From assembly GCA_021731325.1 (NCBI GenBank), contig JAKFXP010000020.1, positions 1-15,562 on the forward strand: 15,562 nt of DNA, written 5' to 3'. The number at the start of each line of letters is the position of its first letter. Position 1 is the first letter of the stretch. Below the pieces are notes generated by a model, which was not told where the DNA came from, searched no databases, and was given only the letters and a program-made list of their open reading frames with translations. This stretch comes from Parcubacteria group bacterium (GTDB taxonomy: Bacteria > Patescibacteriota > Minisyncoccia > Phycocordibacterales > UBA12088). The position numbers and the translations under genes are program-made. This document shows, piece after piece, positions 7,725 to 12,350 of the stretch.

Positions 7725-8300
7725 ATGGTCAAGTGGACAGTAGGTATTGATGAAGCGGGACGAGGGCCACTCGCGGGGCCGGTAGCAGTCGGAGTATTTG
7801 CAGTAAACGCGTCATTTGATATCACGCAGCTTATAGGTATCCGAGATTCTAAAATTCTCTCAGAAAAAAAACGTGAAGCGTGGTACGAAATATTGACAAC
7901 CCTGCCGGATGTGCGATGGTCAGTCATGCTTTCTTCTGCCCAGTATATCGACACCGAGGGTATACAACATGCCGTTCGTGATGCACTGGTCCGTGGCCTC
8001 ACACATACCGAAGTGCCAAACATCGCTACGATACTACTTGATGGCAGTCTCCTTGCACCAAAAGAGTTTACAAAACAACGCACTATCATTCACGGGGATG
8101 TTACCGAACCACTCATCAGTGCAGCAGCGATACTCGCAAAGGTGACCCGAGATCGGTATATGGTAGAACTGGATGTTCAGTATCCAGAATATGAGTTTGC
8201 GCGACATAAGGGGTATGGAACACGTGTCCATCAGGAGAGGATACGGAAGTTTGGCTTATCTCCCGCACATCGAGCATCGTTCTGTAGTCGCATTGGGTGA
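7725..8300 (+). CDS. rnhB: Ribonuclease HII
   Basis: RNase HII cuts RNA in RNA-DNA hybrids, including single ribonucleotides in DNA, and helps remove primers. The 191-residue product shows GIDEAGRGPLAGPV (acidic residues D9, E10), DSKILSEKKRE (usually DSKKLS), LLDGS (D106), HGDVTEPLISAAAILAKVTR with a fourth acidic ligand at D125 or D143, and the C-terminal HKGYGTRVHQERI...PAHRASF block. All core motifs are present and the length is typical. It ends in TGA, with no in-frame TGA inside, which argues against TGA recoding. It is divergent from dnaE, and both proteins act in replication. Shine-Dalgarno signal is absent. Confidence 0.97.
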   Translation: MVKWTVGIDEAGRGPLAGPVAVGVFAVNASFDITQLIGIRDSKILSEKKREAWYEILTTLPDVRWSVMLSSAQYIDTEGIQHAVRDALVRGLTHTEVPNIATILLDGSLLAPKEFTKQRTIIHGDVTEPLISAAAILAKVTRDRYMVELDVQYPEYEFARHKGYGTRVHQERIRKFGLSPAHRASFCSRIG

Positions 8301-8301
8301 A

Positions 8302-8310
8302 TTGTCCACA
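8302..8310 (+). other. DnaA-box-like 9-mer (one mismatch)
   Basis: TTGTCCACA differs from the DnaA consensus TTATCCACA at one base. It lies just after the rnhB stop, inside the loop of a small GGGTG/CACCC inverted repeat. A single imperfect box has little weight alone and is noted because a perfect match lies upstream of rpoB. Confidence 0.3.
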
Positions 8311-8326
8311 GATGCACCCGAGCGTC

Positions 8327-8354
8327 TTGCATTTTAGCCACGTTCGCGTATAGT
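8327..8354 (+). promoter_or_regulatory. Predicted sigma70-type promoter for rpmF
   Basis: TTGCAT (8327-8332), a 16-nt spacer and TATAGT (8349-8354). The expected start (8361-8363) coincides with the A of the rpmF ATG at 8363, so the mRNA would be leaderless. The start codon is fixed by homology (MSVRM), which makes this the cleanest example of the pattern in the window. Confidence 0.65.
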
Positions 8355-8362
8355 ATTGCGTA

Positions 8363-8638
8363 ATGTCGGTACGAATGAAAATAACCCATAGTAAGACGGC
8401 GAGTCGCCGTTCACATCACCATGCGAGCATTGCAACCGTGGTGAAGACTGAAACCGGCGTGCGTCGGAAGCACTTTGTAGACCCCGTGACCGGCATGTAC
8501 CGTGGAAAGCAGATTCTTGCATTGGCGAAAGCTCCTGCAAAAGTTGCAAAGACCACAAAAAAGAAAAGCGTCAAAAAAGAAGCAGTCACCAAAGTAAAGA
8601 AAGCAAAACCTGCAAAGGTTGCAGAAAAGAAAAGTTAG
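8363..8638 (+). CDS. rpmF: 50S ribosomal protein L32 (bL32), zinc-less with Lys/Ala tail
   Basis: bL32 is a small 50S protein near the peptidyl-transferase region. Residues 1-52 align with the family: MSVRMKITHSKTASRRSHHH at the start and VDPVTGMYRGKQIL at the end of the conserved part. The four zinc-ribbon cysteines of many bL32 proteins are absent; there is no Cys in the protein. After residue 52 a low-complexity tail of about 39 residues follows, made mainly of Lys, Ala, Val and Thr, so the protein (91 residues) is longer than the usual 55-60. It follows rnhB by 62 bp under its own predicted promoter. Confidence 0.92.
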   Translation: MSVRMKITHSKTASRRSHHHASIATVVKTETGVRRKHFVDPVTGMYRGKQILALAKAPAKVAKTTKKKSVKKEAVTKVKKAKPAKVAEKKS

Positions 8639-8660
8639 GTTCCGCGAAGCCCCGACGATA

Positions 8661-8674
8661 CGTTACGTGTAACG
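8661..8674. repeat. Perfect inverted repeat upstream of nusB
   Basis: CGTTAC-GT-GTAACG: perfect 6-bp arms around a 2-bp centre, 36 bp before the nusB start and 22 bp after the rpmF stop. It is too tightly spaced for a good RNA hairpin and has no T run, so a protein-binding operator is one reading; it may be chance. Confidence 0.4.
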
Positions 8675-8710
8675 GTGGGACTTTGAAGTGCCTGAAGCAC
8701 CTTGATTACA

Positions 8711-9637
8711 ATGTCCAATCGGCACCTTTCCAGGTCAATAGTACTCCAAACCCTCTTCGAGTGGGATATGAACCTTGATGAAGGGACGACTACTTTTGAT
8801 ACCGAAGCAGCTCTGGTACGAAATGTACAAGAATTTGCCCCCGACTCACAAGACGCTCCTTTTATGAAGCGTCTATTGCATGGAGTGCTCCAAAAACAGT
8901 CAGATGTTGACTTGGTGATTACCAAAGCAGCACCCGAATGGCCGATTGACAAAATATCTCGAGTTGATCGTAACATCTTGCGTATCGGCCTCTTCGAGCT
9001 TTTATTTAGTGACCGATCCGAAGTCCCTGCAAAAGTAGCTATTAATGAAGCAATTGAGCTGGGTAAAAACTTTGGCGGCGAATCATCAGGGCGATTTATA
9101 AATGGCGTTCTTGGCAGTGTCTACAAAGAACTGGGAGAGCCGGGAAAAAACGAGACGGGGGGGAAGGAGAAACGTAAAGAGCGTCCGTTAGTACCGTACG
9201 AAAAAATGCCGGTCGAACGTAAGGGGGGTGCTGTGGTATATGCGCGCGAAGGTGCTGAAGTATACGTAGCCTTGGTACATGATGTCTTTGGGCACTGGAC
9301 GTTGCCAAAAGGGGGTATTGAAGATGCAGAGACGGCAGAAGAGGGGACGGTACGTGAAATACGACAAGAGTTGGGGCTTGAGGCGGTGGTACGAGAAAAG
9401 TTAGGTGAGAATGAGTACGTTGCGTCAAATCCTGAAAAGGGAAAGATACGCAAACATGTCACGTATTTCTTGCTCGAATCCACCTTTGCTGAGATTCATC
9501 TTGAGGAAAAAGGGGGGCTGGATGATGCACGATGGTTCAAACTCGCCGATATTTTGGAGCTTAACTTCTATCACGATATACTGACGATTATTACCAAAGC
9601 GATTAACGTACTCCTGAGTACGCAAGAGAAGGCATAA
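8711..9637 (+). CDS. nusB: NusB antitermination factor fused to a Nudix hydrolase domain
   Basis: The 308-residue product has two domains. Residues 1-141 are NusB, the RNA-binding antitermination factor that pairs with S10 on boxA of rRNA transcripts: MSNRHLSRSIVLQTLFEWDM, KISRVDRNILRIGLFELL, VAINEAIELGKNFGGESSGR, then INGVL. A charged linker (142-170) follows, then a Nudix domain (about 171-300): GGAVVYAREG, HWTLPKGGIEDAE and RKHVTYFLLES. The Nudix box is G201-x5-E207-x7-R215-E216-I-R-Q219-E220-L-G222-L; Q219 replaces the first Glu of the EE pair. The LPKG start resembles Ap4A-hydrolase-like Nudix enzymes, but the substrate is unknown. The start at 8711 is chosen on homology over TTG 8702. 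No Shine-Dalgarno sequence. It lies between rpmF and rnc, fitting rRNA biogenesis. Confidence 0.93.
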   Translation: MSNRHLSRSIVLQTLFEWDMNLDEGTTTFDTEAALVRNVQEFAPDSQDAPFMKRLLHGVLQKQSDVDLVITKAAPEWPIDKISRVDRNILRIGLFELLFSDRSEVPAKVAINEAIELGKNFGGESSGRFINGVLGSVYKELGEPGKNETGGKEKRKERPLVPYEKMPVERKGGAVVYAREGAEVYVALVHDVFGHWTLPKGGIEDAETAEEGTVREIRQELGLEAVVREKLGENEYVASNPEKGKIRKHVTYFLLESTFAEIHLEEKGGLDDARWFKLADILELNFYHDILTIITKAINVLLSTQEKA

Positions 9638-9662
9638 GAACGTTGTTTTGAAAGCTTGATTA

Positions 9663-9668
9663 TATAAT
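9663..9668 (+). promoter_or_regulatory. Possible -10 element for rnc
   Basis: A perfect TATAAT in an AT-rich stretch between nusB and rnc. No -35 hexamer sits at the right distance (TTGTTT is only 14 nt away). It would give a leader of about 30-37 nt without a Shine-Dalgarno sequence. Confidence 0.3.
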
Positions 9669-9705
9669 TTTTGCACCGTGCCCTTTGTGGGGGGTACGTG
9701 CTCGT

Positions 9706-10422
9706 ATGTTTATGGCACACGCAGATACCGAAAAAATAATACACGCGTTTACTGAACGATTGGGTGTATCGTTCAACAACACTGACTTAATTCGTACCGC
9801 ATTTACACACCGTTCATATGTGAACGAACATCGAGGAGAGGTCGCTGAACACAATGAGCGCCTTGAATTTTTGGGAGATGCAGTGCTTGAATTGGCAGTG
9901 ACGCGGTTTTTATACGATAAATACCCAGAGAGTACCGAAGGAGAATTAACCGCCTACCGTGCAGCATTGGTAAATACGAATACTATCGCCGAAGCAGCAA
10001 CCAAACTTGACATGAATAGTTGTTTGCTGCTTTCTCGCGGAGAAGCTCGTGATTTGGGTCGTGCACGACAGTATATTCTCGCGAACACATTTGAGGCGGT
10101 GATTGGCGCCATCTATCTTGATCAAGGGTATGATACAGCTGTTTCGTTTATTGGCGCATACATTTTTCCGCTAGTGGACGAGGTGGTACGTAAACGACTT
10201 TGGCAAGACAGCAAGAGCCAGTTTCAGGAGGTTGCTCAAGAGCGTGTGTCAGTGACCCCGAGCTATGCGATACTCACCGAAGAGGGTCCTGATCACAACA
10301 AACAGTTTACTGTTGGTGCGTACATCAAGGATGAATTGGTTGCAAAAGGTCGTGGAAACTCAAAGCAGGAGGCAGAACAGGAGGCAGCAAGAAAGGCGCT
10401 CGAAGTGAAAGGGTGGGTGTAA
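9706..10422 (+). CDS. rnc: Ribonuclease III
   Basis: RNase III cleaves double-stranded RNA, releasing 16S and 23S precursors and processing mRNAs. From ATG 9706 the product is 238 residues (ATG 9712 gives 236; neither has a Shine-Dalgarno sequence). The catalytic domain shows AFTHRSYVNEH, the signature HNERLEFLGDAVLEL (E51, E54, D58), EGELTAYRAALVN and YILANTFEAVIGAIYLDQGY. The metal-ligand Asp of E. coli D114 (ILADTVEAL) is Asn here (N127), while the Glu matching E117 is kept (E130). The C-terminal double-stranded RNA-binding domain runs from about 165 to the end (DSKSQFQEVAQE, NSKQEAEQEAARKAL). It follows nusB by about 70 bp and precedes rpsP. Confidence 0.97.
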   Translation: MFMAHADTEKIIHAFTERLGVSFNNTDLIRTAFTHRSYVNEHRGEVAEHNERLEFLGDAVLELAVTRFLYDKYPESTEGELTAYRAALVNTNTIAEAATKLDMNSCLLLSRGEARDLGRARQYILANTFEAVIGAIYLDQGYDTAVSFIGAYIFPLVDEVVRKRLWQDSKSQFQEVAQERVSVTPSYAILTEEGPDHNKQFTVGAYIKDELVAKGRGNSKQEAEQEAARKALEVKGWV

Positions 10423-10477
10423 TAATCCTTATTTTAAGCTACATCTAACGTAGCGTAGCGCGATACGGTCTATGCCA

Positions 10478-10506
10478 TTGACCTTTTGCCTTGGGTCTGG
10501 TAGATT
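10478..10506 (+). promoter_or_regulatory. Predicted sigma70-type promoter for rpsP
   Basis: TTGACC (10478-10483), a 17-nt spacer and TAGATT (10501-10506), with a TGG just before the -10 that acts as an extended -10. The expected start near 10513 leaves about 4 nt before the rpsP ATG at 10517, again a near-leaderless arrangement. Confidence 0.6.
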
Positions 10507-10516
10507 AGTGGGCACT

Positions 10517-10825
10517 ATGGTAACAATACGATTACAGCGCGTCGGGCGGAAGAATCATGCAGAATTTCGCGTGGTGGTCACCGAATCTACTCGCGGTCCA
10601 AAAAGTTCGAATTATATTGAGATTGTGGGTCACCATAATCCGCATACGGACACGACCGTAATTGACGGTGATAAGGTGCAGGCGTGGATTAAGAAAGGTG
10701 CACAAGTGTCCGATACGGTACACAACCTCCTCGTAACCAAAAAGATTATTGAGGGCAAAAAGAAGAATGTACTTCCTAAAAAGACTCCAATTATCAAAGA
10801 GGCAGTAGCGGAGAAGAGCGCATAA
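10517..10825 (+). CDS. rpsP: 30S ribosomal protein S16 (bS16)
   Basis: S16 binds 16S rRNA early and is needed for 30S assembly. The start is the ATG at 10517, giving MVTIRLQRVGRKNHAEFRVV, which matches the family N terminus exactly; upstream in-frame codons lie within the promoter. The 102-residue product continues with YIEIVGHHNPHTD, KVQAWIKKGAQVSDTVHNLL and a basic C-terminal tail (KKTPIIKEAVAEKSA). E. coli S16 is 82 residues; the extra is in the tail. It opens the rpsP-khpA-trmD cluster, where rimM, often present between rpsP and trmD in other bacteria, is missing. The stop codon lies in the loop of its own terminator. Confidence 0.97.
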   Translation: MVTIRLQRVGRKNHAEFRVVVTESTRGPKSSNYIEIVGHHNPHTDTTVIDGDKVQAWIKKGAQVSDTVHNLLVTKKIIEGKKKNVLPKKTPIIKEAVAEKSA

Positions 10826-10835
10826 GCGCTTTTTT
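10813..10835 (+). terminator. Intrinsic terminator overlapping the rpsP stop codon
   Basis: AGCGC (10817-10821) and GCGCT (10826-10830) close an ATAA loop, with six T from 10830 to 10835. The TAA stop of rpsP (10823-10825) is inside the loop. A-U pairs between upstream purines and the T run can extend the stem. Confidence 0.75.
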
Positions 10836-10848
10836 CGTACCACACTTT

Positions 10849-10882
10849 GCCACAGGCTCCATCTTGCCATACGCCACAGGCT
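10849..10882 (+). repeat. Direct repeat GCCACAGGCT around the khpA promoter -35
   Basis: GCCACAGGCT occurs at 10849-10858 and again at 10873-10882, 24 bp start to start. The first copy lies upstream of the predicted -35 (10864-10869), the second between -35 and -10. Two copies of TTGCCA (10847 and 10864) are interleaved. The placement suits an operator, or a small tandem duplication. Confidence 0.6.
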
Positions 10883-10891
10883 AGGTACAAT
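10864..10891 (+). promoter_or_regulatory. Predicted sigma70-type promoter for khpA
   Basis: TTGCCA (10864-10869), a 16-nt spacer and TACAAT (10886-10891), shortly after the rpsP terminator. The expected start near 10898 gives a leader of about 47 nt before the ATG at 10945, longer than at the other promoters here. Confidence 0.55.
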
Positions 10892-10944
10892 GAGTATTGT
10901 TACAAGGTCCGATTACCAGTTTAGGAACAAACACAGACAATACC

Positions 10945-11286
10945 ATGAACGACGACCAGCAGTTTCTTGAGTTCGTAGTGAAGGGTCTCGTTGACCACCC
11001 TGAGGCGGTCAAGGTTGACCGTACCGTAGATGAAATGGGAGTTCTTCTTACTCTCGACGTTAACCATGAAGATATGGGTAAGATTATTGGCCGGAGTGGC
11101 AATACCGCAAAGGCGATTCGTACGCTCTTGCGCGTCGTAGGCATGAAGAACAATGCCCGTGTAAACTTGAAGATAAATGAGCCAGAAGGTGGTTTGCGTG
11201 CACCGCAAGCGAGTGCACCAGCAGCTCCTCAGTCGGAGGCAGCACGCTCACTCGATGAGGCGATGGCCGATCTCAAACTCGACTAA
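10945..11286 (+). CDS. khpA: KH-domain RNA-binding protein KhpA (YlqC family)
   Basis: KhpA proteins are small single-KH RNA chaperones; in several Gram-positive bacteria they act with KhpB in post-transcriptional control. The start is the ATG at 10945 (MNDDQQFLEFVVKGLVDHPE), matching the family N terminus (usually about 75-80 residues); a TTG at 10897 would place 16 unconserved residues ahead. The KH domain covers residues 1-75, with the GxxG loop in DMGKIIGRSGNTAKAIRTLL and a final strand ARVNLKINE. A Pro/Ala-rich tail of about 38 residues (APQASAPAAPQ) ends in an acidic helix (LDEAMADLKLD), giving 113 residues. The rpsP-khpA-(rimM)-trmD order is common in bacteria and supports the call. 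Confidence 0.93.
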   Translation: MNDDQQFLEFVVKGLVDHPEAVKVDRTVDEMGVLLTLDVNHEDMGKIIGRSGNTAKAIRTLLRVVGMKNNARVNLKINEPEGGLRAPQASAPAAPQSEAARSLDEAMADLKLD

Positions 11287-11296
11287 AAGTATATAG

Positions 11297-11348
11297 GAAA
11301 ACACCCCCCAATTAGATACCTTAAAGGTGTTTAATTGGGGGTGTTTTC
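11297..11348. terminator. Strong terminator hairpin after khpA, probably bidirectional
   Basis: GAAAACACCCCCCAATTA (11297-11314) pairs with TAATTGGGGGTGTTTTC (11332-11348), an 17-bp stem with one bulged C and a 17-nt loop that can itself pair (ACC/GGT). The TTTT at the right foot and AAAA at the left foot make it terminator-like on both strands. It separates khpA from trmD, whose ATG lies 32 nt beyond. Confidence 0.85.
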
Positions 11349-11380
11349 GTTTTGGGGTGAAAGTGGTAGTGTTGTAGTCT

Positions 11381-12028
11381 ATGCACTTCCATATTATTAC
11401 CCTCTTTCCGACCGCATTTGATTCGTACCTCAACGAGTCGATTATCAAACGTGCAATTGAACGCAAGAAGATACAGGTATCGTTTTATAATCCGCGTGAC
11501 TTTACGCCCGATAAGTGGCGACGGGTTGATCGACGGCCGTACGGTGGAGGTCCAGGTATGGTACTCGAGCCGGAGAGTCTTCTCAAAGCAGCCCAGAAAG
11601 CTATTGGGCGCAAAAATCCTGCTACCGTAAAAGTGCTCTTCTTCGAGCCGGGAGGTACGCAGTTTGATACCGCATACGCACAGCAGGCTACCGAGACCTA
11701 CAAACACATCGTGATGATCTGTGGGCGATATGAGGGGGTTGATGCACGCGTCAAATACGCCCTAGAGGCCGAAGCAATCACGATAGGCCCGTATACCCTT
11801 ACCGGTGGAGAACTACCCGCCATGGTCATCCTGGACTGCATGACGAGGCGTCTACCGGGGGTCTTGGGGCATGATGAGTCAATTGAAGAGCGACGAGTGG
11901 CGGGAAGCGATGTGTATACTCGGCCTGAGGTCTTGATGTGGAAAAAGAAGCAGTACGCGGTACCCAAAGTCCTCCTCTCCGGCCACCGGGCAAAAATTGA
12001 TAAATGGAAAGAAGATGGTACGTTGTAG
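11381..12028 (+). CDS. trmD: tRNA (guanine-N1)-methyltransferase TrmD, short form
   Basis: TrmD makes m1G37 next to the anticodon of tRNAs, preventing +1 frameshifting, with AdoMet bound in a trefoil knot. The 215-residue product shows MHFHIITLFPTAF, SFYNPRDFTPDKWRRVDRRP, YGGGPGMVLEPESL, the knot motifs MICGRYEGVDARV and IGPYTLTGGELPAMVILD, RRLPGVLGHDES, and YTRPEVL...VLLSGHRAKIDKW. E. coli TrmD has 255 residues; here the protein stops right after the VLLSGxHxxI segment, so most of the small C-terminal domain is missing. Arg154 of E. coli is kept (R156), but Asp169 aligns with R171 (SIEERR versus ATEDSF). It has no Shine-Dalgarno sequence and no clear promoter. rplS, which commonly follows trmD, is absent. 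Confidence 0.96.
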   Translation: MHFHIITLFPTAFDSYLNESIIKRAIERKKIQVSFYNPRDFTPDKWRRVDRRPYGGGPGMVLEPESLLKAAQKAIGRKNPATVKVLFFEPGGTQFDTAYAQQATETYKHIVMICGRYEGVDARVKYALEAEAITIGPYTLTGGELPAMVILDCMTRRLPGVLGHDESIEERRVAGSDVYTRPEVLMWKKKQYAVPKVLLSGHRAKIDKWKEDGTL

Positions 12029-12120
12029 TTATATTTTTGCTCAGAAGAAGTTGATACGGTGACCTTACAAAAGGATGGCCGGGTTCAATCAGGAATAAAG
12101 AGCATCTCTAAGAAATGGGT

Positions 12121-12145
12121 AACCGGACGACAATCGTCCGGTTTT
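12121..12145 (+). terminator. Intrinsic terminator downstream of trmD
   Basis: AACCGGACGA (12121-12130) and TCGTCCGGTT (12134-12143) form a perfect 10-bp GC-rich stem with a CAA loop; four T (12142-12145) follow or end the stem. It lies 92 bp after the trmD stop. Confidence 0.85.
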
Positions 12146-12147
12146 AC

Positions 12148-12156
12148 TTATCCACA
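12148..12156 (+). promoter_or_regulatory. Perfect DnaA-box 9-mer upstream of rpoB
   Basis: TTATCCACA matches the DnaA consensus exactly and lies between the trmD terminator and the rpoB -35, 28 bp upstream of the -35. A perfect 9-mer can occur by chance in a genome; its place at a promoter makes a regulatory role possible. No cluster of boxes or AT-rich unwinding element is seen, so this is not an origin by itself. Confidence 0.45.
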
Positions 12157-12184
12157 GTTTTGAGACTAGTGACCTTGACCCATA

Positions 12185-12212
12185 TTGACAAATACCCAGT
12201 ATTGACTATACT
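12185..12212 (+). promoter_or_regulatory. Near-consensus promoter for rpoB
   Basis: TTGACA (12185-12190), a 16-nt spacer and TATACT (12207-12212), the best promoter in the window. The expected start is near 12219, giving a leader of about 200 nt. TTGAC also occurs at 12175 and 12202, so the region carries three such hexamers, 10 and 17 bp apart. Confidence 0.75.
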
Positions 12213-12266
12213 GTTTCTACTACTTACGGATTGATTGCGTTACGGGAGCGGGAGCCATTATCTAAC

Positions 12267-12294
12267 ACTTTTTACACACTTAAACTTTTTACAC
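12267..12294 (+). repeat. Direct repeat in the rpoB leader
   Basis: ACTTTTTACAC occurs at 12267-12277 and 12284-12294, 17 bp start to start, inside the untranslated leader upstream of the terminator-like hairpin. It could be a repeated RNA- or DNA-binding site. Confidence 0.6.
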
Positions 12295-12332
12295 GGTGTC
12301 GCTTCAACGATAATCCGCGGCGTGCATATCCG

Positions 12333-12350
12333 CCCTCTTTGAGGGTTTTT
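12333..12350 (+). terminator. Terminator-like hairpin inside the rpoB leader
   Basis: CCCTC (12333-12337), a TTT loop and GAGGG (12341-12345), followed by five T and then GTTG. The stem is short but GC-rich. It lies about 115 nt after the predicted start point and 72 nt before the rpoB ATG, so it could act as an attenuator of beta (and possibly beta') expression. Confidence 0.55.

Noticed and set aside
7725..8300. Possible TGA recoding, as in some Patescibacteria lineages
   Set aside because: rnhB ends at a TGA at the expected family C terminus, and no gene in the window needs TGA read through, so the standard code fits.
9134..9220. Splitting nusB and the Nudix domain into two genes, with an internal ATG at 9206
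   Set aside because: The frame is continuous through the linker, there is no stop after NusB, and the internal ATG has no Shine-Dalgarno sequence or promoter. A sequencing error in the homopolymers remains a minor possibility.
9096..9483. Open minus-strand frames opposite the nusB-nudix gene
   Set aside because: They lie entirely over a clear two-domain coding frame, have low-complexity Pro/Ser/His-rich products and no promoter or family match.
12075..12110. GGTTCAATC at about 12091 resembles a tRNA T-loop
   Set aside because: The flanking bases do not form a T stem, and no acceptor, D or anticodon arm can be built around it.
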